64,000 bases of DNA from Exiguobacterium aurantiacum (GTDB taxonomy: Bacteria > Bacillota > Bacilli > Exiguobacteriales > Exiguobacteriaceae), in NCBI RefSeq assembly GCF_001766415.1, contig NZ_MKXO01000005.1, positions 124,001-188,000 of the forward strand. Reading direction: 5' to 3'. The notes beneath the pieces were generated by a model. That model worked only from the letters and a program-made list of their open reading frames with translations. It was not told where the DNA came from and ran no database searches. Positions 52,257 through 60,311 of the stretch are shown one piece after another; within the stretch, counting starts at the first letter, position 1, and every line of letters begins with the position of its first letter. A program made the position numbers and the translations under genes.

Positions 52257-53643
52257 ATATGTCTTCATCGTCTGGCAAGAGCGGCAAAGCAAGCGACACG
52301 GTCGTGCCGCTGCCGACTTCGGACGTGAAATGCATCGAGCCGCCATGGCGTTCCATAATGTGCTTGGCGATGGCGAGCCCGAGTCCGGTACCGCCGTCTT
52401 CACGCGTCCGCGATTTGTTGACGCGGTAGAAACGTTTCGTCAATTGATCGAGATCCTCTTTCGGGATGCCCCGGCCTTCATCGCGAATCTCGGTGATGGC
52501 ATAGTTCTCTTCCGCGAACGTCCTCACATGGATCGACCTGCCGGCATCCGTGTAACGAAGAGCGTTATCGAGTAAGTTTCCGACGACTTGTTCGAGGCGA
52601 TCGTGATCCCCGAGGATGATGAGGTCGAAGTCGAGATCCGCTTCGATGGTGACACCTTTCGCGCGCGCGATCGGTTCAAACCGGTATAACACGTCTTCGA
52701 GCACTTGTGAGTACACGACCGGTTCTTTCGTCATCGGATACGAATCGCGTTCGAGCTGGGCGAGGTCGAGCAGATCGTTGACGAGTCGTTGCAACCGTTC
52801 CGTCTCGTTCTCGATGATGTCGTAATACTGGGCTTGCGTCTTCTCGTCGAGCGTCGGGTCTTGCAGCATCTCGGTATACCCGCGAATGTAAGACAGCGGG
52901 GTCCGGAGCTCATGGCTGACGTTAGCCAAAAATTCTTTGCGCTGCTCCTCGACGAGTCCGAGCGACTCGGCCATCCGGTTGAGCGTCTCGGCCAAGTCAC
53001 CGATCTCGTCATCGGAATCGATCGGGATGCGGTGCGAGAAGTCACCTTTGGCATACACTTGGGAAGCGCGTTTCATTTGGATGAGCGGTTGAATGATTGT
53101 GTCGATGATTTGCGTCCCGAAAATGAGCAAGTTGACAATCATCAAGATGAGCAAGAACGTGATCATCAGCCGGATCGGCTGGAATGGCTCACTGATTTTG
53201 CTCAGCTCCATATAGAGGATGAGGGCATTATCGAGTTCGCCGTCACGGATGAGCGGGAAAGCGGACATGAGAATGTCGACATCCTCGGTCGGGTGCTTGC
53301 GCGTAACCGAGATGGCGTAGCCGTCTTGCAAACGAGCGAGATCTTGTTCGCGTAAAAACGTCTTCCCGGAGCCGAGACTATCTTCCCGTACGGACGAGAG
53401 GAATACTTTCGTTTCGGTCAGTTCATTCGTGTACGTCATGCTGTCAGCGAACGCGTCGGAGAAGCCGTCCGCCTTATAGATGGTGACGAGTTTCTCCCCT
53501 CGGTTGATCAGCAGTTCTTCTTGCGTCTGAATGTAAAACTTGTCGTACAAGTAAAACGTCATGATGATGAACACGAACGCAGAGAAGAGGCTGGCCGTCC
53601 AGATGGTGATCCAAATCCGCTTCCGGATCGTGTATTGCTTCAT
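52255..53643 (-). CDS. Sensor histidine kinase (HisKA type)
   Basis: This 462-residue kinase has a transmembrane helix at about 13-32, an extracytoplasmic domain (33-155), a second helix (158-178), a HAMP linker (180-232), the HisKA dimer domain with H244 (VSHELRTPLSYIRGY) and an ATPase domain (NLLDNALRYT, DEGRGI, GTGLGLAI). It is coupled by a four-base overlap to the response regulator upstream. The signal is unknown. Confidence 0.9.
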   Translation of the reverse strand: MKQYTIRKRIWITIWTASLFSAFVFIIMTFYLYDKFYIQTQEELLINRGEKLVTIYKADGFSDAFADSMTYTNELTETKVFLSSVREDSLGSGKTFLREQDLARLQDGYAISVTRKHPTEDVDILMSAFPLIRDGELDNALILYMELSKISEPFQPIRLMITFLLILMIVNLLIFGTQIIDTIIQPLIQMKRASQVYAKGDFSHRIPIDSDDEIGDLAETLNRMAESLGLVEEQRKEFLANVSHELRTPLSYIRGYTEMLQDPTLDEKTQAQYYDIIENETERLQRLVNDLLDLAQLERDSYPMTKEPVVYSQVLEDVLYRFEPIARAKGVTIEADLDFDLIILGDHDRLEQVVGNLLDNALRYTDAGRSIHVRTFAEENYAITEIRDEGRGIPKEDLDQLTKRFYRVNKSRTREDGGTGLGLAIAKHIMERHGGSMHFTSEVGSGTTVSLALPLLPDDEDI

Positions 53644-54329
53644 ACGTTCGCCTCGAACTTGTAGCCGATCCCCCAGACGGTCTGGATGTAGCCACCGGCT
53701 TCGCCGAGCTTGAGACGGAGCGTTTTAATGTGCGTGTCGACCGTCCGGAGGTTGCCGTGGTATTCGGTACCCCAAATTTGGTCGAGGAGCTGTTCTCGAG
53801 AGAACACTTTGTCTTCGTTTGTGATGAACAAGTAGAGGAGATCGAACTCCTTACGCGTCAAGTTAACAGTTTTGCCTTTCACGCTGACGGCGCGGCCTTC
53901 GATATCGATTGATAAGACACCGGCGTCGAACGTGGCTTCTTGTTCTTTTGAGAAGTTGTGCGTGCGCCGAAGTGTCGCTTCGATTCGGGCGAGCAGTTCG
54001 CGCGGGCTGAACGGTTTTGTGATGTAGTCGTCCGCGCCGATCTTCAATCCGTGAATCCGGTCGAGTTCTTCAGACCGGGCCGTCAGCATGATGATCGGGA
54101 CGTTCGAGAACTCACGGATGCGCATGCAGGCGGTCAGACCGTCAAGCTCGGGCATCATGACGTCGAGCAAGACGAGGTGGAACGACTGTTCTTTTAACAG
54201 GTCGATCGCCTCAAGGCCGTTTGTTGCGGTGACCGTCTCATAGCCTTCTTTTTCTAAATTGGAAACGAGCAAATCGCGCATCTGCTCCTCATCGTCGGTT
54301 ACTAAGATTCGAAATACTGGTTCTATCAT
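53640..54329 (-). CDS. OmpR/PhoB-family response regulator
   Basis: This 229-residue regulator has a receiver with acidic D12/D13 and phospho-acceptor D56 (LVLLDVMMPELDG), Thr in MLTARS and Lys in YITKPF. A C-terminal winged helix ends in RTVDTHIKTLRLKL and VWGIGYKFE. It resembles ResD-like regulators of Bacilli in overall form, but the targets are unknown. It is cotranscribed with the kinase gene. Confidence 0.9.
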   Translation of the reverse strand: MIEPVFRILVTDDEEQMRDLLVSNLEKEGYETVTATNGLEAIDLLKEQSFHLVLLDVMMPELDGLTACMRIREFSNVPIIMLTARSEELDRIHGLKIGADDYITKPFSPRELLARIEATLRRTHNFSKEQEATFDAGVLSIDIEGRAVSVKGKTVNLTRKEFDLLYLFITNEDKVFSREQLLDQIWGTEYHGNLRTVDTHIKTLRLKLGEAGGYIQTVWGIGYKFEANV

Positions 54330-54467
54330 CTGGCATTCTCCTTTACAAACCGGTTAACGAAGGATGTGATAATTCCCTCATACTTCTATCATACCTATCT
54401 CTTCGAATTAGAACAGAATTATTCATTGTCGTAAAGTTGTCCTCAACAAATCCACACAAAAACGCCA

Positions 54468-54499
54468 CAAAAAAGCCAATTCTTTGTCAGAATTGGCTT
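54468..54499 (-). terminator. Intrinsic terminator after the GNAT gene at 54.5 kb
   Basis: AAGCCAATTCT, loop of 5 bases, AGAATTGGCTT, then a T-run on the minus strand. Confidence 0.85.
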
Positions 54500-55067
54500 A
54501 TGCTTCGAGTTGGGCTTCGTACGAATGATCGAACTCAGGCGCATGAAGTGAATGCAAGTACAGCTGGAAGCTCGACTTCGACACTTCATACAAGACGTAT
54601 TCGACGTCACCGCTATTAATTTCTGCTAACAAATCGGGCCGGATCTCGTCGGCGCAAAACGCATAAGGAAGTTTTGCCGCCGCCGCGATCGAACGCTCAT
54701 TTGCTTTGCGAATCTTTAAAAATACACTCTCAATATCAAGGTCGAAGAACAGCTCTGAGAAGAACGTTTCTTTCGCGACTTGATTGTAACCTTTCCCATG
54801 GTACGGTTTGCCAAGCCACGTACCGAGGAAGCCGTAACCGGTTTCCACATCGAACAAGCTGATCGTCCCGATCGGGGTACCGAACTCGTTCGTAATTGTA
54901 CGTGAGATGATGTTTCCTTGCTCTTCTAGCTCGATGATTTGCTTCGTGCTAAATAAAAACTCGTCAAAGTGGACCGTCTTTTGACGGACATATGGAAAGA
55001 CATCTGGGTGTTGCATCAGTTCGAACAACTCCGCGCAGTCGGTAAGCTCACGAAATTTGAGCACCAA
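54498..55067 (-). CDS. GNAT-type acetyltransferase
   Basis: This 189-residue protein has a GNAT core: GTPIGTISLFDVETGYGFLG, the acetyl-CoA-binding LGKPYHGKGYNQVAKETFFS and the following RKANERSIAAAAKLPY. The C-terminal tail (ELYDVSKS-like YVLYEVSKSSFQLYLHSLHA) is less typical. The acceptor is unknown. A GGAGGAGG stretch precedes the ATG. Confidence 0.75.
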   Translation of the reverse strand: MVLKFRELTDCAELFELMQHPDVFPYVRQKTVHFDEFLFSTKQIIELEEQGNIISRTITNEFGTPIGTISLFDVETGYGFLGTWLGKPYHGKGYNQVAKETFFSELFFDLDIESVFLKIRKANERSIAAAAKLPYAFCADEIRPDLLAEINSGDVEYVLYEVSKSSFQLYLHSLHAPEFDHSYEAQLEA

Positions 55068-55263
55068 ACATTCCTCCTCCTAGTTCAGACCGCTGAAGAA
55101 TAGTTGTAACGAAAGCATACTTCTGGCTACGTTGTTCGAACTTGCCTTGGCTGCTCTCTTTTATGAGTTACAAGATTATTTTATAGACTTTTTTTGAAAA
55201 AGCAAGCAAATAAAATGTAACTTCACAAAAAAAATAAAAGAGCGCTTTCACGTCTGGGGTTAC

Positions 55264-56415
55264 TCACATTTCATGATGGGTTTTCGAGCGATCCGTCGAG
55301 TAGACGATACGGCCGTCGACGATGGTCATGATCGGCTTCGACATGTAGTCGAGCGGGAAGTGACTCCACAAGACGAGGTCGGCGTCTTTGCCGACTTCGA
55401 GTGACCCGACGCGGTCATCAACCCCGAGTGACTGGGCCGGATGGATCGTGATGGCGCGCAGGGCGACGTCGACCGGAAGGCCTTCACGGGCGGCAAGACC
55501 GGCGCAAAGATTCAAATATTGGACCGGGGTATATGGATGGTCGGTCGTGATCGAGACGATCATATCGTGTTCATGCAAGATGCGGTACGTCTCCCACGTT
55601 TTGTTTTGAAGTTCGATTTTAGACTTACGGGTGAACGTCGGTCCGACGGTGACATGTTTGACGCCGAGTTCACGCAACTTCTCGGCGACGAGATGACCTT
55701 CCGTACAGTGCTCAATCCGGTAATCGAGATCGAACTCTTGAGCGAAGCGGACGACCGAAAGAATATCGTCGGCACGGTGGGCGTGGACTCGGACCGGCAT
55801 CTTCCGGTCGAGCGCGAGTTGGATCATCTGACTCCCGAACGTGCCGATCGTCTTCGTCGAATCGACGGTCCGGAACGCCTCGCGCAGTAGTCCCATGATG
55901 CCCATGCGGGTCAACTCACCGGATTTCCCCATACTGTGGACGCGCTTCGGGTTTTCGCCGAGAGCAAGTTTCAAGCCGGCGTAACGGCGCAATACCATAT
56001 CCTCGATAAAGCGACCGTGCGTTTTAATGACGCTCGTCACTCCGCCGATGACGTTCATGCTGCCCGGCATGACTTGGACCGCCGTGACACCGGCCATGAG
56101 CGCTTCACGGAAGCCTTCATCGAGCGGATAAACCCCGTCGATGGCCCGTGCGTGCGGTGTCATCGCTTCGACCGTCTCATTGGCGTCATTCCCGACGGAA
56201 CCCGTCCCTTCGTCATACAGTCCGAGATGGGTATGGGCATCGATGAAACCGGGGAACAGGAAGTTGCCTTCCGCCTCGATGACGGTCTCGCCGTCCGTTG
56301 GGTCTAACAAGTCCGCCATTTCGATAATTTTTCCATCTTTTATGCGAATGTCCCCGTAAAAGTTTGGCGCGGTGATCGGATAAATATGGGCGTTACGAAT
56401 TAATAGATTACTCAC
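55264..56415 (-). CDS. Amidohydrolase (imidazolonepropionase/dihydroorotase-like)
   Basis: This 383-residue metal-dependent hydrolase has the small beta-sandwich formed by both ends and a TIM barrel. Visible motifs are FPGFIDAHTHLGLYDEGTG (HxH), later His in VRVHAHRADD and RIEHCTEGH, and an Asp in ITTDHPYTP. The end, GKDADLVLWSHFPLD, is typical of the family. The substrate is unknown. Confidence 0.82.
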   Translation of the reverse strand: MSNLLIRNAHIYPITAPNFYGDIRIKDGKIIEMADLLDPTDGETVIEAEGNFLFPGFIDAHTHLGLYDEGTGSVGNDANETVEAMTPHARAIDGVYPLDEGFREALMAGVTAVQVMPGSMNVIGGVTSVIKTHGRFIEDMVLRRYAGLKLALGENPKRVHSMGKSGELTRMGIMGLLREAFRTVDSTKTIGTFGSQMIQLALDRKMPVRVHAHRADDILSVVRFAQEFDLDYRIEHCTEGHLVAEKLRELGVKHVTVGPTFTRKSKIELQNKTWETYRILHEHDMIVSITTDHPYTPVQYLNLCAGLAAREGLPVDVALRAITIHPAQSLGVDDRVGSLEVGKDADLVLWSHFPLDYMSKPIMTIVDGRIVYSTDRSKTHHEM

Positions 56416-56428
56416 GAGCTGTCTCCTC

Positions 56429-57337
56429 TCAAGTCAAATGCAGTAGTTGTTTTAGTGCGGGTTCTAACGTCTCATAGCGAAAACGAAAGCCGTGATTGAG
56501 CGCTTTTGTCGGGACGACTTTGGCACCTTCGAGTACGATCACGCTCTTTTCGCCGAGTACGAGTTTGAGGATCGGGGCCGGAGCCGGAGCCCAGTGTGGA
56601 CGATGCATCACTTGTCCGAGCGTTTTCCCGAATTGGTCCATTGTCACCGGTGTCGGCGCCGTCCCGTTGACCGGTCCATGCATCGAATCGGTCTCGATGA
56701 TGTAGACGAATAAGCGGACGAGATCGTCTATGTGGATCCAAGGGACCCACTGTTTTCCGGAACCGAGCCGTCCGCCGGCACCGAGCGTGTAGGGCAGCTT
56801 CATGAGCGGGAACGCGCCCCCGTCGTTTGACAAGACGACACCAGTTCGCATCGTGGCGAGACGAATGTCCATATCGGCGACGGGCGCGATTTCTTTCTCC
56901 CACAAGACGCAGACGTTTCCTAAGAAGTTGGTCCGGTCCGGGAGCGGTGTCGATTCCGAGTAAGTGATCGACCGGTCTTCGCCGTAAATGCCGATTGCTG
57001 ATCCGCTGATGACAACGTCCGGTTTCTGCTTCATGTTTTTGATGATGCGAACGACTTCTTTCGTCCCATCGATACGGCTTTGGAGGATGGCTTGTTTTTG
57101 TTTGTGCGTCCAGCGTCCGTCGTTAATGGAGGCTCCTGCCAAGTGGATAAAGGCGTCGACATCTTGGAGTTCGGTCTCGGGATGGCTGTCTGGCGTCAAC
57201 CATTCGACGAACGAGATGCCTCCTTGACGTGGGCGCGGATGGCGCGTCAAGACGACGACTTGATGACCGGCCTCGGCTAGCGCCCGAACGAGCGGCCGGC
57301 CGATCAATCCGGTACCACCGGTGATTGCAATTTTCAT
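56429..57337 (-). CDS. TIGR01777-type epimerase, YfhF-like
   Basis: This 302-residue NAD(P)-dependent SDR-family protein begins with the Rossmann motif ITGGTGLIGRPLVRAL and shows HLAGASI and SGSAIGIYG. It ends with the TIGR01777 C-terminal segment ALNHGFRFRYETLEPALKQL. The reaction is unknown. GGAGGG precedes the ATG. It is divergent from recX, as yfhF neighbours recX in Bacillus. Confidence 0.85.
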   Translation of the reverse strand: MKIAITGGTGLIGRPLVRALAEAGHQVVVLTRHPRPRQGGISFVEWLTPDSHPETELQDVDAFIHLAGASINDGRWTHKQKQAILQSRIDGTKEVVRIIKNMKQKPDVVISGSAIGIYGEDRSITYSESTPLPDRTNFLGNVCVLWEKEIAPVADMDIRLATMRTGVVLSNDGGAFPLMKLPYTLGAGGRLGSGKQWVPWIHIDDLVRLFVYIIETDSMHGPVNGTAPTPVTMDQFGKTLGQVMHRPHWAPAPAPILKLVLGEKSVIVLEGAKVVPTKALNHGFRFRYETLEPALKQLLHLT

Positions 57338-57356
57338 GTGAATCCCTCCATTATTC

Positions 57357-57384
57357 TTGAAGCGTTTTCAAATCGGGTATGATA
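57357..57384 (+). promoter_or_regulatory. Possible recX promoter overlapped by a cre-like site
   Basis: TTGAAG (57357-57362) and TATGAT (57379-57384) with a 16-base spacer could drive recX. TTGAAGCGTTTTCA (57357-57370) matches the reverse cre consensus at 13 of 14 positions. It may instead act on the divergent yfhF-like gene. Confidence 0.4.
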
Positions 57385-57463
57385 ACGGTAAATACAATAG
57401 CTAGTTAAATAAATACCCTTTCTTTTAACTTATCAAAAATCCTTCTGAAAAGGGGAACGTGAT

Positions 57464-57496
57464 ATGTTAGAAGCAGGAAAAGGAGGGGTTTCATGA
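57464..57496 (+). CDS. Candidate 10-residue upstream ORF coupled to recX
   Basis: The ORF encodes MLEAGKGGVS with AAAAGGGG about 8 bases upstream. Its TGA overlaps the recX ATG (ATGA). It could couple or regulate recX translation. It might also be a chance frame created by the recX ribosome site. Confidence 0.3.
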   Translation: MLEAGKGGVS

Positions 57497-58305
57497 AAAT
57501 CAGCAAGTTTACGGCTCAAAAGAAAAACAAGGACCGCTTGAACGTCTTCATCGAGAAAGATGGGCAAGAAGAGTTCGCGTTCGCCATCGATTTAGACGTC
57601 TTCATTAAATATGGATTGACGAAAGGGATGGAACTTGAAGACGATTTTGTCCGTGACGTCCTCCAAGCCGAAGAGGAACAGAAAGCATACAAAGCAGCCG
57701 TCAATTATTTATCGTACCGAATGCGTGCCGTTTCAGAGGTCCGTGACTATCTCGTGAAGAAAGAGATAGATGAGGCAGCCATCAAGCGCGTGATTGACAG
57801 ATTGATTGAACAACGCTATTTGAACGATGCCGAATTCGCCAAAGCCTACACCCAGACAAAGTTTAATACGAGTCCGAGCGGCCCGAGCAAAATCAAGCGG
57901 GAATTGGTCCAGCTTCGAATCACACCTGAAATCATTGAAGAGGTCATCGCTGCGATCTCGCACGAAGACCAGCTTGAGAAAGCCGGAAAGTTCGTAAATA
58001 GGAAACAATTGGAAACGAATCGCCGTTCCGCCACAGAAGTGCAACAAAGAATTCAACAAACCCTGGTGCAAAGAGGATTTTCGTTTGATATCATTTCAGA
58101 GGCGATCCTTACGTTTTGGGAAAACGAGGATGAGGACGTCGAGCTTGCAGCTTGCTTGAAGCAGGCTGAAAAACTGAGTCGGAAGTACAACGGGTATGCC
58201 CCATATGAACGGAAACAGCGCATGAAGATGCAGCTTCGTAGCAAAGGATTTCCGTATGAGGTGATTGACCGGACTTTAGAACGACTCGCTGAACAAGAGA
58301 CATAA
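57493..58305 (+). CDS. recX: Regulatory protein RecX
   Basis: This 270-residue protein modulates RecA filaments in recombination and SOS. It consists of tandem three-helix RecX repeats, such as NYLSYRMRAVSEVRDYLVKK, YLNDAEFAKAYTQTKFNTSP, and a third copy near KLSRKYNGYAPYERKQRMKM. The length fits the long Firmicutes form. AAAAGGAGGGG precedes the ATG. It is next to the yfhF-like gene, as in Bacillus. Confidence 0.9.
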   Translation: MKISKFTAQKKNKDRLNVFIEKDGQEEFAFAIDLDVFIKYGLTKGMELEDDFVRDVLQAEEEQKAYKAAVNYLSYRMRAVSEVRDYLVKKEIDEAAIKRVIDRLIEQRYLNDAEFAKAYTQTKFNTSPSGPSKIKRELVQLRITPEIIEEVIAAISHEDQLEKAGKFVNRKQLETNRRSATEVQQRIQQTLVQRGFSFDIISEAILTFWENEDEDVELAACLKQAEKLSRKYNGYAPYERKQRMKMQLRSKGFPYEVIDRTLERLAEQET

Positions 58306-58355
58306 CGGGAAATTCATTTACGGCAGGGGAAAAAATCTGAAAAGGTGGGTCTACA

Positions 58356-59996
58356 TTGACGATTTTTGAATGGATTACAGCACTTGTGCCAATTTTGGCT
58401 GTGCTTGTATTATTGGTTATTATGCGTTTACCAGCATCGGTTGCGATGCCACTCTCGCTCCTGTTGACGGCGCTACTTGCGTTCTTCGTCTGGGAACTTG
58501 ATGCAACCCGCATTACAGCGGCAGTGTTACAAGGAATCGTCATCGCGATCACGGCAGCGTGGATCGTGTATGGCGCGATCGGGATGATGAATACGATGAA
58601 AGAGGGCGGCGGTATGAACGCCATCCGTTCCGGTTTTGTCACCATCACACCGGATCCGCGGATTCAAGTCCTCATCGTCGGCTGGTTGTTCGTTTCGTTC
58701 ATTGAAGGTGCTTCAGGCTTTGGGACACCGGCGACGGTGGCGGCCCCGCTATTGATCGCACTAGGTTTCCCGCCGATTGCGGCTGTTGTCATCGCCTTGT
58801 CGGCCGACGTATCAGCCGTCACGTTCGGTGCAGTCGGGACACCGGCTTTGATCGGGATCGGTAACGGACTCTCGCTCGATGTGAGCAAACCGGAATCAAT
58901 CGAATTTTTAACAAGTGTCGTCTTACAGACGGTATTGATCGATATGCTCGTTGGTCTTTTTATCCCGTTCATTTTGATTTTGATGCTGACTCGATTCTTT
59001 AGTAAAGCGAAGTCGGTCAAACCCGCATTCGAAGTATTGCCGATCGCCCTTGTGGCGGCTCTCGTCTACAGCGTTCCGGCTTACATTTGGACGCTCATCC
59101 TCGGATTTGAATTTGGGGGCATGCTCGGTGGCTTGACCGGTCTTGTGATTCTCGTCGCGATGGCACGAAAAGGTATTCTCATGCCAAAACGGATTTGGAC
59201 GTTTGACGGTTACGCCGACGAGCTCGATCAACCGGTTGAACAGCCGACAGTCGGGAAAGGGAAACGTGAACTTCCGCAGTGGAAAGCATGGGCCCCTTAC
59301 TTGATTTTGACGATCTTCCTCATCTTGACACGGACGGTCCCGTTCTTGAACGAGTTGACGCGCAGTGTCCGGATCGACCTCCCGAACATTTTAGGAGTAG
59401 AAGGAATCTCGACGTCGTGGGAGCCGTTCTATTCACCAGGGTTCATGTTCATCTTGACGATGATTGCGACGTTCTTCTTGCACAATATGAGTTGGTCGCA
59501 AGTGACGTCGGTCTTTAAAGCGACGACACTCGGCATCGGCGGAACGTTAATTACGCTTGCGGCGTCAGTTCCAATGGTTCGAATCTTTATCCATTCAGAG
59601 AATGGCGGAGCTGGACTCGCATCGATGCCAGTCGAACTCGCGACGGCTGCAGCGGACACGTTTGGTGGCGTTTGGCCGCTTGTCGCGCCGTGGATCGGGG
59701 CGCTCGGAGCGTTTGTATCGGGATCGGCCACGTTCTCGAACATGATGTTCTCGAGCTTGACGACAAATGTCGCCGATTCGGTCGGGATGAGTGAGACGCT
59801 CGCCTTATCGATGCAGATGGCCGGCGCGAACGCTGGTAACATGATCTGTGTGCTGAACGTCGTCGCGGTCGCTTCGGTCGCGGGTCTGCTCGGTAAAGAA
59901 GGAACGATCATTCGCTACACGCTCATGCCGATGATCTACTATGTGACAGCAACAGGAATCGTCGGGATGATTCTCGCGACGTTCTTCTTAAACTGA
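58356..59996 (+). CDS. L-lactate permease
   Basis: This 546-residue integral membrane protein of the LctP family has about 13 helices. It shows FIEGASGFGTPATVAAPLL and LSADVSAVTFGAVGTPALIG, typical of the family, and GALGAFVSGSATFSNMMFS. It couples lactate uptake or export to protons. The TTG start is supported by AAAGGTGGG. With pflBA and malic enzyme it fits a mixed fermentation metabolism. Confidence 0.92.
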   Translation: MTIFEWITALVPILAVLVLLVIMRLPASVAMPLSLLLTALLAFFVWELDATRITAAVLQGIVIAITAAWIVYGAIGMMNTMKEGGGMNAIRSGFVTITPDPRIQVLIVGWLFVSFIEGASGFGTPATVAAPLLIALGFPPIAAVVIALSADVSAVTFGAVGTPALIGIGNGLSLDVSKPESIEFLTSVVLQTVLIDMLVGLFIPFILILMLTRFFSKAKSVKPAFEVLPIALVAALVYSVPAYIWTLILGFEFGGMLGGLTGLVILVAMARKGILMPKRIWTFDGYADELDQPVEQPTVGKGKRELPQWKAWAPYLILTIFLILTRTVPFLNELTRSVRIDLPNILGVEGISTSWEPFYSPGFMFILTMIATFFLHNMSWSQVTSVFKATTLGIGGTLITLAASVPMVRIFIHSENGGAGLASMPVELATAAADTFGGVWPLVAPWIGALGAFVSGSATFSNMMFSSLTTNVADSVGMSETLALSMQMAGANAGNMICVLNVVAVASVAGLLGKEGTIIRYTLMPMIYYVTATGIVGMILATFFLN

Positions 59997-60026
59997 AACA
60001 AGTTACAATATTTTTACAAAAAAATA

Positions 60027-60056
60027 TTGACAATTTTCTGAACAGTCTGCTAAGGT
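60027..60056 (+). promoter_or_regulatory. Promoter of the leader-bmrCD operon
   Basis: A consensus -35 TTGACA (60027-60032) and TAAGGT (60051-60056) with an 18-base spacer. The leader ORF begins about 30-40 bases downstream. Confidence 0.5.
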
Positions 60057-60095
60057 TTTAGTAGATTTTCAAACTATGAAGAGAGAGGAGCCAGC

Positions 60096-60167
60096 ATGAT
60101 GAAGTACTTGACTACACTACAACGCACACACACAACATCATATGGCTACTCGTATTTGACTGCGTAA
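60096..60167 (+). CDS. Leader peptide of the bmrCD-like operon (BmrB-like role)
   Basis: The 23-residue ORF reads MMKYLTTLQRTHTTSYGYSY, then LTA and TAA. GAGAGGAG lies just upstream. It sits between a promoter and a long terminator hairpin before two ABC exporter genes, the arrangement of B. subtilis bmrB-bmrCD, where ribosome stalling on the leader lifts termination. Its sequence is not like BmrB as I know it, and it is shorter. Bases 60098-60107, within its first codons, pair perfectly with the terminator arm. Confidence 0.75.
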   Translation: MMKYLTTLQRTHTTSYGYSYLTA

Positions 60168-60227
60168 CACGGCAGCTGGATAGGGGTAGTGTCCTTTCCC
60201 TGACCATGCAAATGACTGAAGACTTTC

Positions 60228-60277
60228 AAGCGTACTTCATCCGATTGGTTGCACAATCAGGTGGAGTGCGCTTTTTT
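60228..60277 (+). terminator. Attenuator terminator before bmrC
   Basis: A 20-position stem (60228-60247 with 60254-60273) with one mismatch, three G-T pairs and a 6-base loop, followed by T6 (60272-60277). Its 5' arm GTACTTCATC (60232-60241) is perfectly complementary over 10 bases to GATGAAGTAC at the start of the leader ORF (60098-60107), giving an antiterminator alternative. Confidence 0.85.
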
Positions 60278-60311
60278 GCGTGCTCGGAAAGGACGGAAGG
60301 GGGAATCAGTC

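Noticed and set aside
55225-55250. Possible cre-like site and hairpin before the amidohydrolase gene's 3' end
   Set aside because: Partial match and no promoter nearby; it lies where a terminator would be expected.
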